9,269 bases of DNA. Source: Flavobacteriales bacterium CG18_big_fil_WC_8_21_14_2_50_32_9 (GTDB taxonomy: Bacteria; Bacteroidota; Bacteroidia; Flavobacteriales_E; Vicingaceae). The stretch lies in the NCBI GenBank assembly GCA_002770955.1, contig PCUH01000178.1, positions 1-9,269 on the forward strand, read 5' to 3'. This document shows, one piece after another, positions 1-7,134 of this stretch (positions are counted from its first letter, which is position 1; the number at the start of each line of letters is the position of its first letter). A model generated the notes under the pieces. That model did no database searches. It saw only the letters and a list, made by a program, of their open reading frames with translations, and was not told the DNA's origin. The translations under genes and the position numbers were made by a program.

Positions 1-2
1 CT

Positions 3-3000
3 CATGATTTGCTCGATTCTACTTCTATCTCAAATAACTTTGTACATGTTCTTTTTGAAGATTCAGACAGTAATTTATGGATAGGAACTGAAAACGGTTT
101 AAATTTATTTAACAGAGCAAAACAAAATTTTAGACACTTTTTAAAAGGAACAACTTCCAAAAACACTAAGAAACTTAATGTTTGGAGTATTACTGAAGAT
201 GAAAATAAGAATGTTTGGGTTGGAACAGATAGTAAACTATTTAAACTAACAAAAAATACAACTACCCCTTCAAATTATTCGATATCAAAAATCAACCTTC
301 CTTTAAGCACAAAAATTAATGACTTATTAATTAGAAAACTTCTTTTTATCAATGCGGATGAATTATTAATTGCAACAGAAAGCAATGGGTTATTTCTATA
401 TAATCCAACCACAAAAGTGTTAGAACAATTCACAACTGAAAATTCAAAACTAAAGAGTAATATTATTTGGGACATACATAAAGACTCACAAGGATTTATT
501 GGTATAGCTACAAACAATGGCATAAACATATTAAACACCCAAACAAAAACAATTGTTTCAGTAAAAGAATTAGACAATGTTATTGGAAATAAAATCATCA
601 AAGCACTATATGAAGATAAATCAGGTATTATTTGGGCTGGAACAGAAAATGATGGATTGTATAAATTAAAATCACTTTCAAATGCAGATCATTATTTATA
701 CAGTGCTACCATATCCACAAGCCTGAGTAGTAATAAAATTAATATAATTTTAGAAGATCGTTCTGGAATTATTTGGATAGGAACACAAGCTGGAATCAAT
801 AAATTTGACAAACAAAAACAATTTTTTAAACATTATCAGCATTGGCCAGATTTACCAAATACTATTAACAGTAATATGGTCTGGTCAATTTTTCAAGACA
901 AAAGCGAAAATTTATATATAGGAACAAATCAAGGTATTACTATTTTTGAGAATAGCAACAATATTGTTTCTTACCTTAAACCTGATTTTACTAAAGAGAA
1001 TAATCTAAAAAATGAAGGTGTTTATAGTATTTATCAAGATTCCAAAGGAAGAATCTATACAGGTACTGATGGAGGTGTTTTTGAATTAAAAAATAAAGTT
1101 TTTCTTCCATTATCCTGTAATGAAAAAAACACATCTAGAACCTACACCATCATTGAAGATAGCAAGAATAGATTATGGGCAGGGACAAAAGATGGTATTT
1201 TGATTTTTTCTGAAGACAGAAAAAATTGTGAATCAATTACTACTAAAAAAAATGTAGGAACAAACCTTCCTTCTAATGTTATTAGAGTAATCCATGAATC
1301 CAAAAATGGAGTTATTTGGCTTGGAACAGACGGAGGAGGTTTATGTAAAGTATCTGAAAATGAAAATGGTTTTTCTTTAAAAATCTATCAACGAGATGAA
1401 AGATCTCTTAATAGTTTAAATAACAACTCTGTTTTAACCATCTATGAAGATAAAGCAGGCATCTTTTGGATAGGAACATTTGGAGGGGGGTTAAATAAAT
1501 TTAATCCAAAAACAGAGCAATTTGACTATTTCACCGAAAAAGAAGGCTTATCAAATAATGTTATTTATGGAATTTTATCTGATAACAAAGACAATCTGTG
1601 GATGAGCACAAACAAAGGTGTTTCTTGCTTCGACACCAAAAAGAACTTTTTTAGAAATTTTGAAGATAGCGATGGATTACAAAGTAATGAGTTTAATACT
1701 GGAGCATTTTTTAAAAACAAATATGGAGAGCTGTTTTTTGGTGGAATAAATGGGTTTAATTCCTTTTTTCCAGAAGATGTAAAACGAAATACTTCCTTAC
1801 CGATTCCTTATATAACAAACTTCTATCTATTCAACAAACCTGTTCAAATTGGATCAAATTCTATACTTACTAAACACATTTCAGAATTAGACGAACTTAT
1901 TTTAAAACACAAACAGAATGTTATTTCTTTTGAATTTGCATCCTTGCATTATTCTTTTCCTTTAAAAAACAAACATGCTTATATGCTCGAAAATTTTGAT
2001 GAAGATTGGGTGTATGTAAACAACAATAGAAGAGCTAACTATACCAACCTCAACCCTGGTGAATACTTATTTAAAGTAAAGGTTGCAAACAGTGATGGCG
2101 TTTGGAGTAAAGAAGTTTCCCAACTTAGAGTTATTGTTGAGCCTCCCTTATGGGCAACTTGGTGGTTTAGAACTATTACAATTTTATTGATTTTGCTTTT
2201 AGTATATGCTTACATAATTTCAAGAGTTAATCGTGTGAAAACACAAAAACTATTGTTAGAACTTCAAGTAAGAGAAAGGACACACGAAGTGATAAAACAA
2301 AAAGAAGAGATAGAAATACAAAAAGAACTGTTAGAACTCGAGAAGGAAAAAGCCGATCAACTATTATATAATATTTTACCCGAAGAAATTGCTATAGAAC
2401 TTAAAAATAAAGGGAAAGCAACAGCCCGTCAATATCGGCTTGCATCAATTATGTTTACCGATTTTAAAAGTTTTACTAAGATAGCCGAGAAGATTACCCC
2501 CCAAGAACTTGTTGCAGAATTAGATTACTATTTTGTAAACTTTGATGCCATTATTGAAAAATATCATATTGAGAAAATTAAAACTATTGGTGATGCATAT
2601 ATGTGTGCAGGAGGTATTCCTCTAAGAAACAAAAGTAACCCAATTGATATCGTTTTAGCAGGATTAGAAATACAACGCTTTGTTGATAATCAAAACCCTG
2701 AACGAGAGGCAATAGGCAAACAGCCTTGGGGGTTGCGTATTGGTATTCACACAGGAGAAATTACAGCTGGAGTTATTGGTAGCAAGCGATTCGCTTATGA
2801 TATTTGGGGCGACAGTGTCAACATCGGTAGTAGAATGGAAGAAGCTGGAGAGGTTGGTAAGGTTAATATTTCTGGAGCTACTTACGAACACATTAAAGAG
2901 TTTTTTGTTTCTGAGTATAGAGGAAAAATAAAAGCTAAAAACAAAGGGCTGATTGATATGTATTTTGTTACAAAAATACGTGAAGAACTATCAATCAATG

Positions 3001-3647
3001 GAGAAGGAATTGTTCCTAACGAATTATTTAAAAAATATGTTGACCTACATATTTATAGTGGTATTAATTACAGAAAAGCCGAAAAATATATTTTAAAACG
3101 CTTAGAAAAAGAATTACCAAATAACTTACATTATCACGATATAAATCACACACGAGATGTTTGTGCCGCTGTTGAACGACTTGCTTTAATGGAAGGAATT
3201 GAAGGTGATGATATCTTTTTACTTAAAACAGCAGCATTATATCACGATTCTGGATTCATCAAACAATATGCTAAAAATGAAGATATTGGAGCTGCATTAG
3301 CCCAAGAAGTACTTCCTCAATTTGGCTATTCTCAAAAACAGATTGATAGAATTGGTCAATTAATTTCTGTAACTAAAATCCCTCACCAACCCGAAAACCA
3401 TTTAGAAGAAATCATTTGTGATGCAGATTTAGATTACCTTGGTGGTGATAGTTTTTATCAAATTGCTGACAAACTAAAGTTAGAATTAATGGAAAGAAGT
3501 ATAGTAAATTCTGATAAAGAATGGGATGAATTACAAATCAAATTTTTAGAATCCCATCATTATTTTACAAAAACAGCTATCCAATTACGTCAAAAAAATA
3601 AAGAACAACGAATTGCCGAAATAAAAAAAAGATTGACTAACTATTAA
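3..3647 (+). CDS. Reg_prop/Y_Y_Y transmembrane sensor fused to class III adenylate cyclase and HD domain (5' end missing)
   Basis: Predicted inner-membrane sensor that makes cAMP in response to a periplasmic signal. The frame is open to the left window edge (two codons, His-Asp, precede the TTG at 9), so the real start lies upstream. Residues are counted from that TTG. About 13 Reg_prop blade repeats (ED..G.IW.GT type) fill residues 8-593. The usual double propeller has 14, so roughly one blade plus a signal peptide is missing. A Y_Y_Y domain (638-713), one membrane helix (719-737) and a charged coiled coil (740-790) follow. The cyclase (about 810-975) has metal-binding D818 and D862, ATP-selecting K858 and D931, and catalytic N938 and R942. 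One chain carries every active-site residue, which fits a homodimer. The HD domain (about 1035-1150) shows H1043, H1047, H1079-D1080 and D1138. Related Bacteroidota sensors usually carry a histidine kinase output instead. Ligand and HD substrate are unknown. Confidence 0.93.
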   Translation, partial: HDLLDSTSISNNFVHVLFEDSDSNLWIGTENGLNLFNRAKQNFRHFLKGTTSKNTKKLNVWSITEDENKNVWVGTDSKLFKLTKNTTTPSNYSISKINLPLSTKINDLLIRKLLFINADELLIATESNGLFLYNPTTKVLEQFTTENSKLKSNIIWDIHKDSQGFIGIATNNGINILNTQTKTIVSVKELDNVIGNKIIKALYEDKSGIIWAGTENDGLYKLKSLSNADHYLYSATISTSLSSNKINIILEDRSGIIWIGTQAGINKFDKQKQFFKHYQHWPDLPNTINSNMVWSIFQDKSENLYIGTNQGITIFENSNNIVSYLKPDFTKENNLKNEGVYSIYQDSKGRIYTGTDGGVFELKNKVFLPLSCNEKNTSRTYTIIEDSKNRLWAGTKDGILIFSEDRKNCESITTKKNVGTNLPSNVIRVIHESKNGVIWLGTDGGGLCKVSENENGFSLKIYQRDERSLNSLNNNSVLTIYEDKAGIFWIGTFGGGLNKFNPKTEQFDYFTEKEGLSNNVIYGILSDNKDNLWMSTNKGVSCFDTKKNFFRNFEDSDGLQSNEFNTGAFFKNKYGELFFGGINGFNSFFPEDVKRNTSLPIPYITNFYLFNKPVQIGSNSILTKHISELDELILKHKQNVISFEFASLHYSFPLKNKHAYMLENFDEDWVYVNNNRRANYTNLNPGEYLFKVKVANSDGVWSKEVSQLRVIVEPPLWATWWFRTITILLILLLVYAYIISRVNRVKTQKLLLELQVRERTHEVIKQKEEIEIQKELLELEKEKADQLLYNILPEEIAIELKNKGKATARQYRLASIMFTDFKSFTKIAEKITPQELVAELDYYFVNFDAIIEKYHIEKIKTIGDAYMCAGGIPLRNKSNPIDIVLAGLEIQRFVDNQNPEREAIGKQPWGLRIGIHTGEITAGVIGSKRFAYDIWGDSVNIGSRMEEAGEVGKVNISGATYEHIKEFFVSEYRGKIKAKNKGLIDMYFVTKIREELSINGEGIVPNELFKKYVDLHIYSGINYRKAEKYILKRLEKELPNNLHYHDINHTRDVCAAVERLALMEGIEGDDIFLLKTAALYHDSGFIKQYAKNEDIGAALAQEVLPQFGYSQKQIDRIGQLISVTKIPHQPENHLEEIICDADLDYLGGDSFYQIADKLKLELMERSIVNSDKEWDELQIKFLESHHYFTKTAIQLRQKNKEQRIAEIKKRLTNY

Positions 3648-3655
3648 GGTGGTTT

Positions 3656-3693
3656 CTATAAATTGATTTGTATCAAGATTTTTATAGTTTTTT
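3656..3693 (+). terminator. AT-rich intrinsic terminator after the cyclase gene
   Basis: CTATAAA (3656-3662) pairs with TTTATAG (3681-3687), and inside it TTGAT (3663-3667) pairs with ATCAA (3672-3676) around a TTGT loop, leaving a 4-nt bulge on the right arm. Six T residues follow directly (3688-3693), with more T-rich sequence after them. The position just past the stop codon fits a rho-independent terminator, but the stem is almost free of GC pairs, so its strength is doubtful. Confidence 0.45.
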
Positions 3694-3736
3694 AGATTTT
3701 TTATACATTAACTAAACTTAAAAGCATATTTATCTC

Positions 3737-3744
3737 TACATTTG
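3737..3744 (+). promoter_or_regulatory. Possible -7 element for the exonuclease-lipoprotein unit
   Basis: TACATTTG matches the Bacteroidota -7 consensus TAnnTTTG exactly and lies 20 bases before the ATG at 3765, which would leave a very short leader. No TTG is seen at the expected -33 distance, so the call rests on one box and its position between a likely terminator and a gene start. Confidence 0.4.
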
Positions 3745-3764
3745 TTAAGTATTTCAACCTATAT

Positions 3765-4487
3765 ATGTTAGATAACCTTAAACTTGAAAAAATTCTTTTT
3801 TTAGATATTGAAACTGTATCTCAACAGCCAAAATTTGAATTGCTTGATGAAAAACTAAAAACGCACTGGGAAAAGAAAGCCACATCTTTAGCTACAAATA
3901 ATGAAACTCCAGAAGAAATATACAACCGAGCAGGTATTTATGCTGAATTTGGTAAAATTGTTTGTATTTCAGTTGGAGTAATTACACACGAAAATTCAGA
4001 AACAAAATTACGCTTAAAGTCATTTTATAATGATGATGAAAAAGTGCTTTTAGAGGCTTTTTTTAAGATGCTCAACAAACATTTCAACAAGCCCTATCAT
4101 TTGCTTTGTGCACACAATGGAAAAGAATTTGACTTTCCTTACATTGCCCGAAGAGGGTTAGTAAATGGATTAAAATTGCCATCTATTTTAGATTTAGTAG
4201 GAAAAAAACCATGGGAAACACCTCATTTAGATACACTTCAGTTATGGAAATTTGGCGATTATAAACATTATACATCATTGGGGTTGCTTACCGCTATTTT
4301 TGATATTCCAACACCTAAAGATGACATAGATGGAAGTATGGTAAATCAAGTATATTGGGAAGACAAAGATTTAAAACGTATTGCTGTTTATTGTCAAAAA
4401 GATGTAGTTGCTCTAACACAATTGTTTTTGCGGTATAGAAATGAAAACCTCATAAAAGATGAAAATATAATTATAACTGATAATTAA
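3765..4487 (+). CDS. PolB-like DEDDy 3'-5' exonuclease
   Basis: A 240-residue stand-alone DnaQ-fold nuclease of the family described as predicted 3'-5' exonuclease related to the PolB proofreading domain (Pfam DNA_pol_B_exo2 type). All DEDDy positions are visible: Exo I is LDIET with D14 and E16, Exo II is HNGKEFDF with D123, and Exo III is YCQKD with Y209 and D213. These side chains should hold two metal ions and remove nucleotides from 3' ends. Whether the substrate is DNA or RNA cannot be read from the sequence. No polymerase domain is attached. The ATG at 3765 is chosen because the Exo I motif begins 13 residues in, the normal distance. No Shine-Dalgarno sequence precedes it, as is usual in Bacteroidota. 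The lipoprotein gene starts one base after its stop codon, so the two are probably co-transcribed and translationally coupled. Family assignment is strong; biological role is open. Confidence 0.9.
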   Translation: MLDNLKLEKILFLDIETVSQQPKFELLDEKLKTHWEKKATSLATNNETPEEIYNRAGIYAEFGKIVCISVGVITHENSETKLRLKSFYNDDEKVLLEAFFKMLNKHFNKPYHLLCAHNGKEFDFPYIARRGLVNGLKLPSILDLVGKKPWETPHLDTLQLWKFGDYKHYTSLGLLTAIFDIPTPKDDIDGSMVNQVYWEDKDLKRIAVYCQKDVVALTQLFLRYRNENLIKDENIIITDN

Positions 4488-4488
4488 G

Positions 4489-4992
4489 ATGAAGAAAATT
4501 ATTCCAGTCGCATTGCTTTTATTGATTTTTGGATGTACATCCAAAAAGAAAAGCCCACTTTTTAATGAAATCATTAAATCAGAAAAAGGACATTTTAGAG
4601 GCGTTGAGTTAGGAACTAAAATTGATGCCGTTAGGTTGTTAGAAAGCCCTGATTTTTTATTGGATGATATGCCTCAATACCTGCATTATGATTATGAAAT
4701 TAGCATGGGAAATAGCTATACGGTTACCTATGATTTTACTGAAGAAGTTTTATATGAAATAGAAGTAGCAGCCTACTTTGATGTAGTGGATGATGCTAAA
4801 AAATTGATGCAAGAATATGTGGATTATTTCAATGACAAACTTGGAAATAATAAAAAGGAAGAAGATGGTTTCATAACATGGGAAACAACATCAAATGTGA
4901 ATAAACATAAGGTGGAAGTTGCCATTAAAGAGGATAGTGAAAAATGTGGATATGGTTGTTTAACAATTATTGTGCGAGATATAGATTTTTAA
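4489..4992 (+). CDS. Small lipoprotein of unknown function
   Basis: The 167-residue product begins with a lipoprotein signal: two lysines, a hydrophobic stretch (residues 4-14) and a lipobox ending LIFGC, with Cys16 as the lipidation site. Phe at -2 is less usual but tolerated. The residues after the cysteine are TSKKKS, with no acidic run of the kind that directs Bacteroidota lipoproteins to the cell surface, so a periplasm-facing anchor is more likely (inference). The mature part has a GVELGTKID segment near residue 40, alternating acidic and aromatic stretches suggesting a mixed alpha/beta fold, and a CGYGC pair of cysteines near the C-terminus. I do not recognise a named family. It starts one base after the exonuclease stop codon, which implies shared expression, though a cytoplasmic nuclease and an envelope lipoprotein need not act together. 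Confidence 0.82.
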   Translation: MKKIIPVALLLLIFGCTSKKKSPLFNEIIKSEKGHFRGVELGTKIDAVRLLESPDFLLDDMPQYLHYDYEISMGNSYTVTYDFTEEVLYEIEVAAYFDVVDDAKKLMQEYVDYFNDKLGNNKKEEDGFITWETTSNVNKHKVEVAIKEDSEKCGYGCLTIIVRDIDF

Positions 4993-5142
4993 TTTATAAA
5001 ACCACTTTAAAATATAAATCAATCTACTCATATTCATAAATTTATCTTTAAAATAGTGTAAGTAGTCTAAAATCTTAAGAGATGTTATTCGAATACTTGC
5101 ATAATTCACATAAAAAAATGTATTTTTATTGCCTTTTAGGAG

Positions 5143-5159
5143 TTGTATGTAACATACAA
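5143..5159. promoter_or_regulatory. Perfect 17-bp palindrome, possible operator
   Basis: TTGTATGT (5143-5150) and ACATACAA (5152-5159) are exact reverse complements around one central A. The site begins at the putative -33 TTG and fills most of the promoter spacer, 33 bases before the ABC ATPase ATG. Such a short gap suits binding by a dimeric regulator better than an RNA hairpin. No regulator gene lies nearby to name as its binder. Confidence 0.45.
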
Positions 5160-5170
5160 TATTAAGTTTT
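5143..5170 (+). promoter_or_regulatory. Putative promoter of the ABC ATPase gene
   Basis: A TTG at 5143-5145 (-33) is followed after 17 bases by TAAGTTTT at 5163-5170, one mismatch from the Bacteroidota -7 consensus TAnnTTTG. Transcription would start about 15 bases before the ATG at 5192. The palindrome at 5143-5159 overlaps it. The rest of the 199-bp gap from 4993 shows only AT-rich sequence. Confidence 0.38.
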
Positions 5171-5191
5171 AGTATAAATTTTTACGTAACC

Positions 5192-7003
5192 ATGGAAAAT
5201 AGAACGCTTTTAGAAGTAAAAAATTTAGTAACAGAATTTAGATCAGATGGAGAAAAAACCATAGCAGTAAATAATGTTTCTTTCACGCTAAATAGGGGAG
5301 AAACTATTGGAATTGTTGGAGAATCTGGATCAGGAAAATCAGTTACATCACTTTCAGTAATGCGTTTAATACCTAATCCTCCAGGAGAAATAACAAGAGG
5401 AGAAATCTTGTTTCATGGAAAAAATGGAATAGTAGATTTAACAAATATTTCTGAAAAAGAAATGCGAAGCTACAGAGGAAACGAAATAGCCATGATATTT
5501 CAAGAACCAATGACTTCCTTAAACCCAGTATATACTTGTGGGGATCAAGTTGCAGAAGCTATTATTTTACACCAAAAACTAAGTAAAAAAGAAGCAAGAT
5601 TAAAAACCATAGAATTATTTACAAAAGTAGAATTACCTCGCCCAGATATAATGTTTGATACCTATCCGCATCAAATTTCTGGAGGTCAAAAACAACGTGT
5701 AATGATTGCTATGGCTATGTCGTGCAATCCTTCAATTTTAATTGCCGATGAACCAACAACAGCACTAGATGTTACTGTTCAGCGAACCATATTGGAGTTG
5801 ATGATGCAGTTGCAACAAGAACACGATATGGGAATTATGTTCATTACACACGATTTGGGTGTGATAGCTGAATTAGCCGATAAAGTAGTGGTAATGTACA
5901 AAGGAAAAATTGTTGAACAAGGAAGTGTAACAGATATTTTTATGAATCCTCAACATCCTTATACAAAAGGATTACTAGCCTGTCGTCCACCATTAAACAG
6001 ACGTTTGCATTGGTTGCCAACTGTTTCTGATTTTATGATTATTGACGAAAACGGAGCAATGCGTGAAACACATAAATCAGTGGCAGAAGTAACAGATAGC
6101 TTGGTTATAAGTGCTGAAGAAACAGCTAAAAAACATGATAAATTATATAAACAAGAGCCTATTTTACAAATCAGAAACCTGAAAACGTATTTCCCAATAA
6201 GTAAAGGTGTGTTTGGCAATGCCAAAGAATATGTGAAAGCCGTAGATGACGTATCTTTTGATGTTTATCCAGGAGAAACGCTTGGATTAGTTGGAGAGTC
6301 GGGCTGCGGAAAAACAACCTTAGGAAGAACAATTCTGAAATTGGTTGAGCCAACCGATGGACAAATTATTTTTGAAGGAAAAGACATTACGCATTTGAGT
6401 GTAAAGGAAATGCGAGAATATCGCAAAGAAATGCAAATTATTTTTCAAGATCCTTATTCATCGCTTAACCCTAGAATTACTATTGGAGAAGCCATAATGG
6501 AACCCATGCGTGTTCATAAAGTTTTTCATTCAGATAAAGAAAGAAAAGCTCGTGTTATGGAGTTACTTAGAAGAGTAGATTTGCCCGAACAACACTTTTA
6601 TCGCTATCCGCATGAATTTTCAGGTGGACAACGTCAACGAATTTGCATTGCTCGTTCATTAGCCTTAAATCCAAAATTTATTATTTGCGATGAATCTGTT
6701 TCTGCTCTTGATGTTTCTGTTCAGGCTCAAGTATTAAACTTATTGAATGAATTAAAAGAAGAATTTAAATTTACCTATATCTTTATTTCACACGATTTAT
6801 CAGTAGTTAAATTTATGAGTGATAAGATGTTGGTAATGCAAGAAGGTCAGATTAAAGAAATGGGATTGGCTGACGAAATTTATGCCAACCCAAAAACTGA
6901 TTATACGAAAACATTGATTAATGCAATTCCAAAAGGAGAAATAGACGACATCAATAAATCATTACAAAAGAAATTAGCTAGAAGGTCATCTAATGTGATA
7001 TAA
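5192..7003 (+). CDS. Peptide-type ABC transporter ATPase, two fused nucleotide-binding domains
   Basis: A 603-residue protein equal to a DppD-like and a DppF-like ATPase joined end to end, the layout of E. coli YejF and GsiA. It should sit on the cytoplasmic face of a membrane permease and power import of oligopeptides or similar solutes. Domain 1 has Walker A GESGSGKS (43-50), signature SGGQKQ (163-168), Walker B with D186 and E187, and H-loop H220. An oligo_HPY-type segment (HPYTKGLLACRPP, from about residue 256) and a linker to about residue 320 follow. Domain 2 has Walker A GESGCGKT (368-375), signature SGGQRQR (477-483), D500-E501 and H534. Both sites look ATP-competent. In domain 2 the common DEP after Walker B reads DES, which does not touch a catalytic residue. 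The ATG at 5192 puts the first NBD strand at the normal position; no Shine-Dalgarno is seen. No permease or binding-protein gene is adjacent, so the substrate cannot be assigned. Confidence 0.93.
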   Translation: MENRTLLEVKNLVTEFRSDGEKTIAVNNVSFTLNRGETIGIVGESGSGKSVTSLSVMRLIPNPPGEITRGEILFHGKNGIVDLTNISEKEMRSYRGNEIAMIFQEPMTSLNPVYTCGDQVAEAIILHQKLSKKEARLKTIELFTKVELPRPDIMFDTYPHQISGGQKQRVMIAMAMSCNPSILIADEPTTALDVTVQRTILELMMQLQQEHDMGIMFITHDLGVIAELADKVVVMYKGKIVEQGSVTDIFMNPQHPYTKGLLACRPPLNRRLHWLPTVSDFMIIDENGAMRETHKSVAEVTDSLVISAEETAKKHDKLYKQEPILQIRNLKTYFPISKGVFGNAKEYVKAVDDVSFDVYPGETLGLVGESGCGKTTLGRTILKLVEPTDGQIIFEGKDITHLSVKEMREYRKEMQIIFQDPYSSLNPRITIGEAIMEPMRVHKVFHSDKERKARVMELLRRVDLPEQHFYRYPHEFSGGQRQRICIARSLALNPKFIICDESVSALDVSVQAQVLNLLNELKEEFKFTYIFISHDLSVVKFMSDKMLVMQEGQIKEMGLADEIYANPKTDYTKTLINAIPKGEIDDINKSLQKKLARRSSNVI

Positions 7004-7005
7004 AT

Positions 7006-7033
7006 TACGATTTACGAATTACAGTTTACGATT
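7006..7033. repeat. Four tandem 7-bp repeats
   Basis: Four consecutive heptamers, TACGATT, TACGAAT, TACAGTT and TACGATT, begin just after the ABC ATPase stop codon. The first and last copies are identical and the middle two differ by one to three bases. The array is too short to be CRISPR. Similar ATTACGA-type strings are familiar between genes in flavobacterial genomes (recollection, not checked here). Confidence 0.6.
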
Positions 7034-7040
7034 TTATTAG

Positions 7041-7072
7041 TTTGAATCTTAAAAACTTGTAACATAATTTTA
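7041..7072 (+). promoter_or_regulatory. Weak candidate promoter for radA
   Basis: TTTG at 7041-7044 is followed after 20 bases by TAATTTTA at 7065-7072, which differs from TAnnTTTG in the last base. Spacing fits the Bacteroidota pattern and it would leave a leader of about 55 bases. In such AT-rich sequence this can arise by chance. Confidence 0.25.
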
Positions 7073-7134
7073 TAAATGCTAAAAAAGCAATCCGCCTTAA
7101 ACTGATTATTTTTTTAGAGACTATCAACTTAATC

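Noticed and set aside
9..11. TTG as the start of the large sensor gene
   Set aside because: The frame is open upstream to the window edge, and the preceding His-Asp fits the HD.nDs.S linker usual between the first two propeller blades, so the start lies outside the window.
2740..2931. Alternative-frame plus-strand reading frame inside the cyclase region
   Set aside because: It overlaps the strongly conserved cyclase motifs in another frame and its product resembles no known protein.
4992..5019. Inverted repeat ATTTATA/TATAAAT after the lipoprotein gene as a terminator
   Set aside because: Seven A/T-only pairs with a 14-base loop and no T-run after it; this is expected by chance in such AT-rich sequence.
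5082..5165. Small 27-codon plus-strand frame starting MLFEYLH before the ABC ATPase
   Set aside because: It runs across the predicted promoter and palindrome, shows no recognisable domain, and such frames are common by chance.
7078..7118. A-run and T-run segment before radA as a terminator for the ABC ATPase gene
   Set aside because: The A-rich and T-rich parts do not pair through the GC-containing middle, so no stable stem forms.
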